64,000 bases of DNA, taken from NCBI GenBank assembly GCA_963681505.1, contig OY811975.1, positions 66,001 through 130,000 on the forward strand. Direction: 5' to 3'. The DNA is from Eunapius fragilis (Eukaryota > Porifera > Demospongiae > Spongillida > Spongillidae). Position numbers and translations under genes: made by a program. The notes beneath the pieces were generated by a model. It saw nothing but the letters and a program-made list of their open reading frames with translations, was not told where the DNA came from and ran no database searches. This document shows positions 21,991 through 32,766 of the stretch, piece after piece; the stretch's first letter is position 1; each line of letters begins with the position of its first letter.

Positions 21991-22034
21991 GTGATCCTTA
22001 TTTAAGGATGGTGTCAATCCTTAAATAAGGATGT
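21991..22034. repeat. Double ATCCTTATTTAAGGAT-type palindrome
   Basis: ATCCTTATTTAAGGAT and ATCCTTAAATAAGGAT lie in inverse orientation around GTGTCA. Partial copies of the same palindrome occur at about 20992, 22183 and 23490, the last two next to the TTAA ends of the piggyBac-like element. Confidence 0.6.
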
Positions 22035-22190
22035 GCCACTTCCTCCCTGTTTTACCACATGGGCACTGATCATATTGACGTCATTTAAAGTTTGTTATGG
22101 AGGCTAATCAGTATACAATTGACCAATAGCATTTATTTTATCTTACTTACTTGGTTAGCAATATTATGCAATGTAAAAGATGATCCTTAT

Positions 22191-23474
22191 TTAATCATAG
22201 ATTGATCAAGATTTGATAACTCCAGTTATCAAACTTCAGCAGTACTTTTTGAGCCTCCAGAACTAGATTTAATTATTACAATTGCACTAAAAGGTGTATC
22301 CATGATCTTATGAAATATAAATAGTCATTATTTGTAATTACCTTATGAGAATTATGATTGATGCATGTACATTCACAACGACCTTATTGCGGTTACCTCT
22401 TATGTACAGCTAGAAAAAAGCAATGCACAATATTCATGTTACTGTACTTGTATTACACCTATATAATGTCATTCTTAAGAGTATTTTCATCATGGTGATC
22501 AATGATACAGCAGAAAGCAATATTGAAAAGAACCGTTTATTGGTCTGGGTACATGTACGTGTCAATTCCCTTGGCACAAGCATTAAATACTCGCTCCATG
22601 CATGGTGATAATTGATGCACCTTGACTTGCGTGCAGATGTGATGCTGCACACAGTAATCACCATTCGTTGGTGTTGTGTGGTATACTCATTGAGCAGTAC
22701 ATCGCAGCCATATTGCTGCATATACATGACATCTAGATAAGGCCTTCTTGCAACCACTGGTGTCTTCTTACTTCTAACATACTTGGGGTGTTCAGCAAGC
22801 AGAACAATATCATGTGTAAATGATTCATCTACATCTATTATCGACTATGCCTATGGTCCATTCGATGCCTTTGACAACTAACGGGTCGATTGATGATGGT
22901 TCCTCGCCTTTTTCCATTTCTGGTTCCGCCTCTGCTAGCTCTTCTGCCGGCAGCTCTTCATCTGAATCATGTTCAGCCATGACTACATCATTTTTCGATC
23001 TCCTCAACAGACCCTGCATTCTCCAGTACCTTAGAACTGTGAACGGATTCGCCGATTTTGACATCGTCCCAGTGTACTCTCCATTTGCACCAACGTCCAC
23101 TACCCTCTGAAGCTATAATTTCACCTGAAAGCTTTTTGGCCTTTGCATTAGCCCCGTGGCGTTGTGTAGCTAGCTTTTTGCCCTTCGCCGCTGCTGCAGT
23201 TGGCTGTACTCTGTCCCCGACCTTTGGCGCTTTCATTGTACCGAAGCGTAAATTTTCAGTACAACTGCTGCCCTATTTTTATTCACACCCCAACTCCAGG
23301 TAATGAAATTGGCAAAAAACTTCCTGAATACGATCATTAGTACGCTAGAGATCAATGCCAATAGGTTTTTAACGCAAATCACTCTAGCTCCACGAAAGAC
23401 AAATCAAAAACAAAAATTGATAACCCCAGTTATCGTACGATAACTGGGGTTATCATTGATCAATGTATGGTTAA
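22191..23474 (-). mobile_element. piggyBac-like element with TTAA flanks
   Basis: TTAA occurs at 22191-22194 and 23471-23474. Inward of each is a matching end: left TCATAGATTGATCAAG, right (minus strand) CCATACATTGATCAATG. Both are followed within ~6 bases by a 16-bp palindrome GATAACYCCAGTTATC. TTAA target duplication is characteristic of piggyBac. Inside, on the minus strand from 23236, is an uncharacterised protein start. At 1.28 kb it is shorter than an autonomous element (about 2.3-2.5 kb), so it is a deletion derivative or decayed copy. Confidence 0.7.
22825..23236 (-). pseudogene. N-terminal part of a putative piggyBac-like transposase
   Basis: One frame (82 codons) starts MKAPKVGDRVQPTAAAAKGK and contains RWCKWRVHWDDVKIGESVHS, resembling a small chromo/Tudor-like barrel. 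After a frame slip near 23000 an acidic segment follows (AEHDSDEELPAEELAEAEPE) and EWTIGIVDNRCR. I do not see the DDD catalytic region. Assignment to piggyBac rests mainly on the TTAA termini, so the protein itself is only tentatively placed. Confidence 0.45.
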
Positions 23475-24429
23475 GGATAATGACATCCTTAAATAAGGAT
23501 TTTTCCCTGGAGATTAAACATTAAAATTTGAGGTGAATACCACAGTCATGTAAAAAGTGTTCTGTATACGAAGAAAAAAAAGTTACAAAAAAAAACAATG
23601 GAAAGCCATTTGGGGAACATAATAGTGTCCAGAATATGGTACATGTCCACATTTCAGGGGTAAGATTCCACTGCAATTATGTGCTCTTGAACTGTATATT
23701 GTATTTCTTTGAAACAGTGCATGTAACAAGCTTTATGATAGACCATTGTTTGATTGCGCATAGGTTATGCTCTACATTATGTTCAACAGAAAAATTGTTA
23801 ATGAATGATATACATTTGAAAAAAAAAGCAAATGTACATATAACACATCAGGATGCCATTGTGCGTGAGCATTGCGGAAATACACACAGAATGACTAAGT
23901 GTTTATTCCGTTGGAATTTTGAGAGTTAGTTTTGGTGGCTAATGCTGACTCCATTTGTTGAATAGACCACCAGTGCACCACCCTTTCGTCAACCCTTTAG
24001 AGTGCATGATGTGAATGTGCATGCAGCCTGATGACATACAATGTAAGGTTTTGAGGTTTCGAATAGTTACTGGGGTAGAGTTGGTAACCTAAAATTTGAA
24101 ACCATTTCACTTAGTCCAGTTATGCACACACCTGAGGTGGATTTGCATCCTTTTTGGTTTGATGGGTGGAACTTGCAATCAGGGACTGGGCATGACAGTA
24201 TCTTATTTGACTCAGTGTACTGCTCCCTTTGAAGAAGGCTGCGCTGCCAAGCTGTGTTTCTGTGAGAAGTGTCTGTTTAGGTATCTTTTTTGCTGGTAAC
24301 CCACTGTCCACAACTAACACAAACCAAAAAATTGCATCACAAACGACCTCAAATATGTCAAGCTTTTTTAACTGTGGACTATTAACAAGACAACAGTGGA
24401 GATATGAGGCTAAACAGAAGTGCTTGGAG
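23475..24429. other. Spacer
   Basis: No supported gene. Short open frames at 23636-23929 and 24096-24456 have no recognisable motif. Confidence 0.45.
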
Positions 24430-25742
24430 CATGACAGCCATCTTGATGTTTATTGACCACTCACGTTGAGCCACCCACCAAGGTGATGGCTCCACTCATG
24501 CTGGATGTGAATGTCATGGGTCTCTTAAGGTGGCTGAACAAAACTTTCTTTGGCAGTCTGTCATCTGGCATGTGCCATAAGTGTCCGAGCCATCGTAGTT
24601 GGCTTAGTTTGATAAGAGTAGCAATACGTGGTAATTCTGCGTTGGCACGAAGAGTGATGTTTGAGATGTGAGCCAGATGCCTGTGGCCTGATGGATTGAT
24701 TCTATATGGAAACATTCAAGGTGATTTAGGAGGCAAGTAGTTGTGGTCCAGGTCTCTGCTCCATACAGTAGTGCTAATAGAACTGCAGTTTGGTAAACAG
24801 CTAGCTTGGTGCGTTGTGACAGGTTAGGGTTGTTCCATACTGGGGATTTTAAGTTACTGAAGACACCAGCAGCTTTTGATATGCGTGTCATGATCTTCTT
24901 GTCCAATGTGGTATCACATTGGGACCGAACACTACCAAGGTATTGGAAATGAGAAACTACCTTCATCTGGTTGTCATTGATGAAGAAAAAGGGTGGTGAG
25001 ACATGTGATGAGGCAGGCAAAGGTAAGCCACTTGTTGTATCATTGCTGTGGATTTGGAAGTACTAAACAGGTCTTAATAAAGTCTGGCAACAATGAGTGG
25101 CTGTGGCAGGTGGCCATAAGGTCATCGGCAAACCTCAGTTCTATTATGGTCATCATCAATGGAAGTTTGCACCCTCTTCTGCGGAAGAGTTTCGCATCAA
25201 TCTTATACTTGACCTGTACATCACATTCACAACCAGACAGCGCAATGTGAGTGACTTGGTCAAAGAACAAGTTGAACAAGAAGGGTGCCAGTACACATCC
25301 CTGTTTGAGTCCGTTAAGACCATCATAGGGGGCTGTAAATGTGTCATTGACTTGAACAACAGCTTTCATGCCTTCAAGTATGAACCACACTTTAGGAGCA
25401 AGGTCCAAAGGATGTCATCTCTGTTCACGTATCGTAAGCCTTGATGTCAAAGAAGCAAATATTTATAGAGCTTTCTCCTGTAATTGTCTTGCAACAAAAA
25501 CCATGTCATTACATCCACCGCATCTTTCTAAAACCACACTGTGTTTCAATTATCGTCTCTGTAGCTTCTGCGGTCTGCAATGATGTGGCCAACACACCTT
25601 CCCTGGAACAATGAGTAAGGATATCTCTCTCCTGTTATCGCAAAGCTCTAGATTGCCCTTCTTTGGAAGGGGATCAATCACAGCTTTTACCCAGTCCTGT
25701 GGAATATGGCAACAAGCTCACATTGCCAGATTGAGCCTACGA
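24430..25742 (-). mobile_element. RTE-like LINE reverse transcriptase, degenerate
   Basis: Read on the minus strand from 25742: HIPQDWVKAVIDPLPKKGN (RT start), QCGFRK-like and RQLQEKAL segments with stops, then KVWFILEGMKAVVQVND, GLKQGCVLAPFLFNLFF, the catalytic RFADDL, the thumb FQYLGSVRSQCDTTLDKKI, ALLYGAETWTT and the C-terminal LRWLGHLWHMPDDRLPKKVLF. This motif order is that of endonuclease-RT LINEs of the RTE/Craft type. The 5' part is cut by the hAT element at 25743. Multiple frame breaks make it a pseudogene. Confidence 0.8.
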
Positions 25743-26419
25743 CAGGCCCGGCGGAAGGCTATAGAAACTGGTTGGGCTGATTAATATTCATTAGGTTAAT
25801 TAATATTCATCGTTACTGATTATTAATGTCTACGCATAAATCAATTAATTTTCAATATGCATGTTCATTCGGTCTGCAAAATACTAGTAATGATTAAAAC
25901 GCTCCGAAAATACGTTGCCTGTGCTCTGAGTTGACTATGAACTCCCTGGCTGCTTCTTCTAGATCCAAAGCATTTGTACTTGATTCGTGTTTGCGAAACG
26001 CATCAGTAGCTGCCTTCCAGTTATTGTCCCCTCTAGTCAGAAAGGCTTCCTCGGCATTTTTTGAACTCATTTTGAAATCTCTGACAGCCTTAATGCAAGT
26101 ATGACAGAATACCTTGTCATCCGACTCGCTGTAATGTAACCATTTCCACTTCGAAACCAGATTGGCTGGAAGGTACGGTGCTGTTTTCCTATCTCCCTTC
26201 GCGGGAATTTAAAACCTGCGGGTTGATGGGGGTGTCTCATACTACGAGTATTTTTGCTTCGAATGTAGCCATTGAATACGTACCAGCTATTGCGCAATGA
26301 ACGATAATTTTAAAAACTATTACGCAATATAACCTTAATATTAATAGTTATAAATGGCGTCGACAGCCAAATCTGGTAGGGCTATAGCCCACCCAGCCCA
26401 CCCGGTTCCGCCGGCCCTG
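25743..26419 (-). mobile_element. hAT deletion derivative retaining a TTF zinc-finger exon
   Basis: The left end reads CAGGCCCGGCGGAAGG. The right end, read inward on the minus strand, is CAGGGCCGGCGGAACCGGG and ends at 26419. Flanking 5-mers are TACGA (25738-25742) and CACGA (26420-26424), a 5-bp duplication with one mismatch. Inside, the minus strand encodes FKFPRREIGKQHRTFQP, then after a one-base slip WKWLHYSESDDKVFCHTCIK, the TTF-type zinc finger that begins many hAT transposases, and EEAFLTRGDNNWKAATDAF. The catalytic core is absent. Its termini differ from the 5.1/42.4-kb family, so it is a separate hAT lineage. Confidence 0.8.
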
Positions 26420-26588
26420 CACGAGAGTATACACACATTTATACATCTAATTGGTAACAAAACAACATTCTAAATGATGTTTGCATTTGTGAGAAAAATG
26501 GGGGAGGCCTGCATCATCATCCATTCCATCCCATGTCCACTTCTCCATTTGACCACCCTAGACCCATGCAAGAAAAGGTTTGTCACAC

Positions 26589-27060
26589 TTAATCTAGAAA
26601 AGTCATTCTGGTACTAACCCATCCCATTACTTCAGAATGTGACTTCTTCCACTTTGGTGCAATTTGGTCGCCCAAGCACTTCATGAGGCGTTGTGCATCA
26701 TGGCCTAAGACCCCACTGACCAAAACTACAAAGGGAGTAAATGAAGCACATCTTTCCTCAACAGCTGCTGAGTACCTTTTTTTTCTTGCTCTGCTGAACA
26801 TAGTACAGCATCAACAGTGCAGCTAGCAAAAGACTGGGCATCAGTGTCTATGACATAAACATCTAGCATGCCACAGTTTGTGGCTCCTCGTATGCTGAGG
26901 TCAGCATTCAAAGCTGGTCTATCATTGGCATTATCTGCTTCCTGAACAATGGGTTCTCTTACAGCATCTTTGTACACAATAGCTGCCAAATCACCTAGAG
27001 ACCTTTTTTACAATCCAAAACATGTTGAAAGCTTATTCATCGCCATATCGATCACGTGTT
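26589..27060 (-). mobile_element. 3' fragment of a second RLE-type retrotransposon lineage
   Basis: The minus strand encodes ALNADLSIRGATNCGMLDVY then VIDTDAQSF, then AVLCSAEQEKKG and, after a frameshift near 26770, SFTPFVVLVSGVLGHDAQRL and KWKKSHSEVMGWV. I recognise this from memory as the C-terminal endonuclease-like end of a common invertebrate retroelement (D-L-x-x-R-G then D-V-x-V-x-D-T-D). No RT remains nearby. Confidence 0.5.
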
Positions 27061-27360
27061 TTAAGATGAGGTCGATGATGAAGTAATGAAAGTGCACCTC
27101 TAAATTCAACAGGCACTGAAAGGAGCAAATGAGATATCGCAGTTCTGTAGTTCTCTTTGTAAATAGGACCAGTCAAATTGCAATGATTTTGAGAGTGCAC
27201 TGCATTATGTTGTTTTAAGAAGTTAATCTTCCTTAATTTATAGACACGTACTTATACATGACCTGCAATATTATATACATGTACGTACGATGTAGTATAC
27301 TAGAGTAGCAATATTTAATTCTTACTTCCTGTACTTCATTCCGATTATTTCGTTACATTT

Positions 27361-27935
27361 AGAACCGAAGTTTAAAGATTGGGATCAACCTGAACCTACT
27401 ATTCATATGCCAGACAAAAAAGATCATCTGAAGCTGCAAGATTTCATGAGTGCTGTTGAGGTTATACTACTAGTAAATGATGCATTTACAAAGCGTGCAG
27501 TCCTTGAAAATCTTGGTCCCTGTCAGGAAGGCTTTCCAGTGTCGTTTCCAACAAAGCAGATATATCTGGGAATATTTCAAGGAAAGAAAACATCATTATT
27601 GTTTTCTGGAATGTCAGATTCAACTTGTGTAATCACTGAGGCACTAGAACGTTAATTTCTACAAGCAACCACAGTGGTTACGTTATCAATATGCTCCAAA
27701 AAACAATCCCCAATACAAAGAGTGGAGATATTATTGTGACATCTGGTCAAATCATTGATTGAAAGTTTGAGTGTGATGTGAATTCGCGGACATCAATTAT
27801 TCATCCTACTGGTAGTGCCAAGTTTGCTAAACCAGGCATAACCACTTCTTCCATTCGTGGAATCAGCACCAAGAAAGCGTGGATTGTCACTGCTGCAAAG
27901 GCAGTTGTGGATTACTGTAAAGCATTTATTCAAAG
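27361..27935 (+). other. Possible host coding segment(s), unidentified
   Basis: After an acceptor-like CGTTACATTTAG at 27349-27360, a frame runs PKFKDWDQPEPTIHMPDKKD into KLQDFMSAVEVILLVNDAF and GKKTSLLFSGMSDSTCVI, stopping at 27655. A second frame, 27778-28038, has SIIHPTGSAKFAKPGI and KAWIVTAAKAVVDYCKAFIQ up to a GTATGC donor-like site at 27934. The residue composition looks like genuine protein, but I recognise no family. It could be exons of one host gene or a transposon remnant. Confidence 0.3.
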
Positions 27936-28039
27936 TATGCATGATTATTGTTTTAAACTCTTGTTTGAATTATTAACTATACCTTTTTGGATTATATATG
28001 TGCCTTATACAAGTATTCTCAAATTGTGTTTCAGATAAT

Positions 28040-29250
28040 CAAGTACCAATCATTAGCTCTCAGAAGAACCCTTTTCAAGCATAAATATATTGGTATGCAA
28101 TTTATTTCAGAACTATACACTGTTAAGTAATGAGTAACTTGGATTTACACTTCATCCACTTAGCCATGTGTGCCGGTATGGTTCCAAATGATGCATTGAG
28201 GCTGTAGAACCATTTTATTTGAAGTTTTAAAACATTGGCCTGTGCAGCTATAGAAATGACACTGTGTGTCTGTTGTTAAGTTCTGGAGGCAGCATTTGTA
28301 CACCCATATACGAGCACCAGCATCCAGAACAGTACAAGTGACAATTCTGTACCACCAGCATTAAATTAATTTTTACAAACTGAAATTTTCAAATACCTGT
28401 AGGATGAGGTAAATTAGTGCCAGGCTGTGCATATATACAACTAAGTGGGTGTAGAGTAATTCCTAACATGATTTCACCCAACTAATTTTGGATTAAGGGT
28501 CTGATGCTTTTAATGTCTAATCTCATTATGTTTTTAACATGTAATACATTCATGTGCTTACTGGTGCACATATACGTAAACAGTCTCACCATGTTTGTGC
28601 CTGCGCTCTTACCACAAAATGCACTTACATCTAAACAGCCGTCCATGAACAGTAGAAAGAGAAGCTGAAGTCTTCCTGACATTTTCCGGAGAATAGTCCC
28701 TCCTTGATCTACTGGCTCTGCCTTAGATGACCACCCTTCTTGTGTGAAAAGCATCATCTTTGCCAATATTGGATCTTTTGCAGACTCTTAGCTAAGATGC
28801 CTGGATTAGTGGGGTTAAGCACAAAGCTGTTGGTCCGAATGGCACACACTGTGTCCACGTCTGCATTACCTTCCTGGAATCCCATCAAAGATGGCTGAAA
28901 GCGTCGGCATTTCCATGATCAGTTGTTTTCCTGTACTCAATGGAGTTGCTCTACTGTTGGAGTCGTAGTGCCCAACGAGAATGTCATCCATGCCATGGAT
29001 TACTGGTTTTGCATCTGGCTTCGAAGTCTTTTAATCATATATTGATCAGTACGAGTTTACTACGTGACACGTGATGCATGCTTAAGTAAGCTAAAATCAA
29101 TGGATTAATGCTCAAAAAGAATTTACAGAGGTTCAAATTCAAACCACAGTATCACCACTCATACTGCACCACACTGTACGTAGATTTTGTCTTCACTCTT
29201 CTAGTTATGGCCATGCCATGTATAAAATCAAACAAGTAAGTGCACAAAAA
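28040..29250. other. Spacer
   Basis: Nothing supported. The minus-strand frame at 28482-28766 has no recognised motif. Confidence 0.45.
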
Positions 29251-29316
29251 CCGTTTATTATTGTTATATCAAGTTAATAAAATAGCTAGTAAACTATGTC
29301 TACATGTATGTATGAG

Positions 29317-30521
29317 TCAACCAACTAAGTAGAAGTCTGAGACTTTAGCACTGGGACCTGCCCTTGCAAGAAATGCTCTGGCATTCGAGCGCACAAGGGA
29401 AAGGTTTAGTCTGGAATAAATGCTGTCCAGAGTGGTGGAAGTGGAGGAGTTAACCTGGACTGAAAGGTGGGAAGCAAGTTTCTTGAATGTGTTAGAGGCT
29501 AGTTGGCCCCAGGCCGCGAATGATTCAACAACAAGGGGTATGCAACTCCAGCCTAGTTCTTCACAAATCCCTGAATTTGCTTGTATCTTTTGCTGTTCTG
29601 TGGCAAAAGCTGCAGAGTCTGCTGTGTGTCCCGCTTCGGAAACTATGTCAGGTTTTAGCGGAGACGACACAGATAGGTCGAACGCAGCAGGTTTGCCATT
29701 GATGCTCCAGTTGTTGACTAGTATGTCTGCAGGTCTAGATTGTTTCTGGTCATGGCCAAGACCACCATTGTATAAGGCTCTCTTGAAGAGGTCATGCAAG
29801 GTGTCGCGAAGGTGGTTGTGACACGCAATTACATCACTACCCCTCTTGCAGGTTGGGGCATGGTGAGCCTCAAGGGCTTTGGTTGGGCAAAGGGCACACA
29901 CAGATCCAGGCTCACATAGCTGAATACCAAGCCACCATTTGATGGCAAACTGACATTCGGAAGGTGTTAAATGCAAGCCTAAGGCCGATGATGGGGTAAC
30001 ATGCAACCAAGAGCTAGCATGTGGGGATGAGACGGAAAGAAGTCGGGCTCGGTCAGCCAGGGTGCTGCATTGCAAGAGAGATTGAAACTGTTTGTCTTCA
30101 AGATTCTGTGACAAAACATGTCGATTGGTGTGGATGAAAGAGCTTCATTGGGAGAAACAAGGGCATTATAAATATTGATGACCTCGAGATGGTATGGTGA
30201 ATTGATGTGGTCAGGGAAGGAGGCACTAATAGAGCTGATGTATGCAGCAGAGCAATGGAGGAAAACAGATCGAAGGCCCAAACCACCATGGGATAAGCTC
30301 AGTGTGGCTTGCTTCCAGGCTGGGCAGTTAGGTGAAAAGTCAATAGCAGTGCACTCCATGAAGCAAGCTCTGACATTATCATCAAATGTAGCGAGAGCGG
30401 ATTGAATCAAATTTGGAGGTGTGGTGCGTGCAATGTGCGTAAGCTTGCAGAAGGCAGCACACTGGCGAAGTAGAGTTAGGGCAATCTGGGGATCCTCTAG
30501 TTTCTGCAGTTGCTGGTGCAA
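29317..30521 (-). pseudogene. Thumb and restriction-like endonuclease of the R4-like element
   Basis: Two overlapping frames (30521-29979 and 30114-29317). Landmarks: DPQIALTLLRQCAAFCKLTH, LSHGGLGLRSVFLHCSAAYI, the finger CALCPTKALEAHHAPTCK, HNHLRD, and the endonuclease core RPADILVNNWSINGKPAAFD followed by LSVSSPLKPDIVSEAGH. The C-terminal signature is LDSIYSRLNLSLVRSNARAF, with the stop at 29317-29319. The Asp of PAD and the D/S of AFDLS match PD-(D/E)xK spacing. It would nick the target site. Confidence 0.85.
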
Positions 30522-30684
30522 GATATTGGAAGCCCTGATGGCTGATGATGCGAAGTCTTCACAAAAGCTTTTATCTCCAATTGGTGACCCAAGAATGACA
30601 AAATTGGGAACGTTGGAGCGTGTAGTGATAGCATCATGAAAGTCAGGTAGGGGGTTTTTGCAAAAAAGTTCACATTTGCTGCAG

Positions 30685-31323
30685 TTAGGAAATAGGCCAA
30701 GGGGGGCCCTGATTATTCAAGATAGATAGGGCCTGATCGATGCTAGTCTTGGACCCAGCCAGAGCACCATCGTCCAAGTACCATTTGTTGAAAAATAGGG
30801 ATTCACAAGTATTCTCGATTCCAATGATGACAGGGTGAATAACGAGAGAAAATAGAAGGGAGCCAAGTGGATCACCTTGCTGCACACCTGAGGTGGACGA
30901 CAGACTGCCCAGTGGATGCCAAAGATTGGTGGGATGGCTGTAGCACCATGACACCCAGGGAAAGAGCTCAGGGAAATGGGAATGGCATTGATCGAGTACA
31001 GCTTGTCTTGAAACATTGTTAAAGGCATTGCGGAGATCTACCTTTAGGACCACAAAGTCGTCATCTTCCCAATGACGGTCAACACATGCTCGTAATGAGT
31101 GGACCATGGTTTCAGCTCCACCTGGGCAAGCTACTCCGAGTTGGTGTGGGCTGAAGTAATCAGCAGCCTTGCTTTTAACCATGGCACATAAACATCTGCT
31201 GGTTAATCGACGTAGCACCTCACCTATGGCAATAGGTCTAACGTCACAGTCAGGAGCCTTGGATTTATTGATGGCTATCAATAAATCCAAGGTGAGTTGC
31301 GATTTCTGCTGGAACCTTACCAC
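30685..31323 (-). pseudogene. Reverse transcriptase of the R4-like element
   Basis: Contains PDCDVRPIAIGEVLRRLTSR, the block FVVLKVDLRNAFNNVSRQAV (first catalytic Asp), GVQQGDPLGSLLFSLVI and the active site KWYLDDGALAG (YLDD in place of the common YADD). The frame breaks at a G-rich stretch near 30700 (GPPW where relatives have GPPLGL). It would make cDNA by target-primed reverse transcription. Confidence 0.88.
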
Positions 31324-31663
31324 TGGCCAACAGGTTCACTAAACTCAAAAGCACCTTGACAAGTGAGGTAGGCAGGGTAGCTCCAGAGTATCTAGGATGT
31401 GTCTAATTCTTAAGCCAGAGGGGCCGCAGGCTGCATCTTTGCTGAAAGAGTGGATAATGGACAAAATGTTGAAGTCAGCAGGGAGGATGTAGGTGAGCTC
31501 TGAGATAAGTGATTGATGGGGATAGTAAGAGGAGAGAGTGTGGATGTATAGATTTCAGAGCCTCCCAGGTCTTGCTAGTGTTAGCGGCAATGCCAGCATC
31601 CAACAAGCCTTACCAAAAAGGCCCTCCTGAGCCAGAGAGACGGAGTGTGACAGCTGCTTCGAC

Positions 31664-32206
31664 TTAATTCAGGTGCGGAAAAGCTCTTGAAACCTGATTT
31701 AGTTGCATGCCTCGTTGCTTGATCCCATAGTTGAACTTCTTGACCTGCCTCCCAAAAATCACACAGCTTGCTGATTGATGTATATGCTTATGATGTCTAC
31801 CTCCACGCTTACTAGAAGCAAGAACACATTTTGGCAGCATAAGGAATCTTTGCCAAGAGTGGGAAGAACCATCGTGTAGGATGGAAAGTAGACAATTCAG
31901 AAAAACCCTGCCAAAAGACTGGCGATCATGAAAGGGGATATGCTTCAAGGTGGGGCAAAATGTGGAAAAGATCTCGTCAAAGGAAGGCAGTTGTGAAGAA
32001 CTTAGTGCCACGCCAGGGTTGTCAGACGCTGATGGGGAAGGTTGAAGAGAAGCATGAGAGCAGATGTTGATGTGCGATGAGAGGCGTGAGGTGGACACGA
32101 GCGTGGAGCAGTGTAAACAGATGGAGTAGTTGTTGATGGCTAACCATTCACTAGGGACAACTCCGGGTAGAGTCCAGCTGCGTGCAGGCTCATATGGGAT
32201 TTCCAC
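31664..32206 (-). pseudogene. Zinc-finger and pre-RT region of the R4-like ORF
   Basis: Contains a C2HC-type finger (ICLHCSTLVSTSRLSSHINI then C), a Ser-rich linker, PSFDEIFSTFCPTLKHIPF, RVFLNCLLSILHDGSSHSWQ and LMLPKCVLASSKRGGRHHKH. The last block is shared with the 5.6-kb copy. N-terminal CCHH/CCHC fingers before the RT are usual in RLE-type LINEs, where they bind target DNA. Confidence 0.75.
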
Positions 32207-32367
32207 ATGGTGGGTAATATGAGTTCATTACAGACTGTGATTGGGCAAGGAAGCGGGCATGATGGTTTTGACTTGCCGAAAACCGGAATACAAGTTTTAT
32301 TATTTGCTAAGGCATGGCGGGAGGAAGCCGAATGGTTACTGACAAATGACCGATAGAGGGCTCCGCC

Positions 32368-32766
32368 TTAGGTGGCTCCGACCGTGGAAGCGATTGTGGT
32401 TGAGAGATGGGCAGTGAAAGTGACTGTAAACACAATGGTGGTGGCTGTGAAATGTGGTTGCTGAGACTGCGGCGTCAGGTCTAGAAGTGGTTGCTGTGAA
32501 TATGATGATGAGTAAACCGATTTCGGCTCCGAATGAGATTGTAAACTAAGTGAAGGCGCTGACTCAAATTGGGTCGAGCTGCTAGTTCGACAGGTGCGCA
32601 CGTATTGGAGCAAAAGATTCCGCTTCATGGCATAACAACTAAAACACTTACGTCCTGCTTTCACGCAAACACAACCTTTACAACGTGCGTAGTCTACATT
32701 ACAAGGGCAGCACTTAGACGAAATGGACTTGCAAAGTGAATCGTCTGCCAAACTTCTGCCCGCCAT
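32368..32766 (-). pseudogene. Cys-rich N-terminal domain of the R4-like ORF
   Basis: Starts MAGRSLADDSLCKSISSKCC. A cluster CCPCNVDYARCKGCVCVKAG is followed by RKCFSCYAMKRN: ten cysteines in about 35 residues, then a Ser/Thr/Gln-rich low-complexity linker. It could be a compact zinc-binding (CXC-like) module contacting nucleic acid. It is probably the amino end of the retrotransposon protein, since the C2HC finger frame follows 160 bp downstream, but a separate ORF is possible. Confidence 0.55.

Larger units (their letters stand above)
29251..32766 (-). mobile_element. R4/Dong-like non-LTR retrotransposon, longest copy
   Basis: Minus-strand element of about 3.5 kb. Order from 32766 downward: a Cys-rich N-terminal domain, a C2HC finger, a conserved linker (LMLPKCVLASSKRGGRHH), RT, thumb, a Cys-His finger and a restriction-like endonuclease. 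The short 3' UTR ends near a weak AAT tract (29251-29268). The family matches the pieces at 4-9 kb and 36.7-39 kb and is the only copy in the window with its N-terminus. A polyprotein frame is broken at least three times (about 31650, 30690, 30110). R4-clade elements with one ORF and an RLE that insert near TAA repeats are known; placing this family there is inference. Confidence 0.85.
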
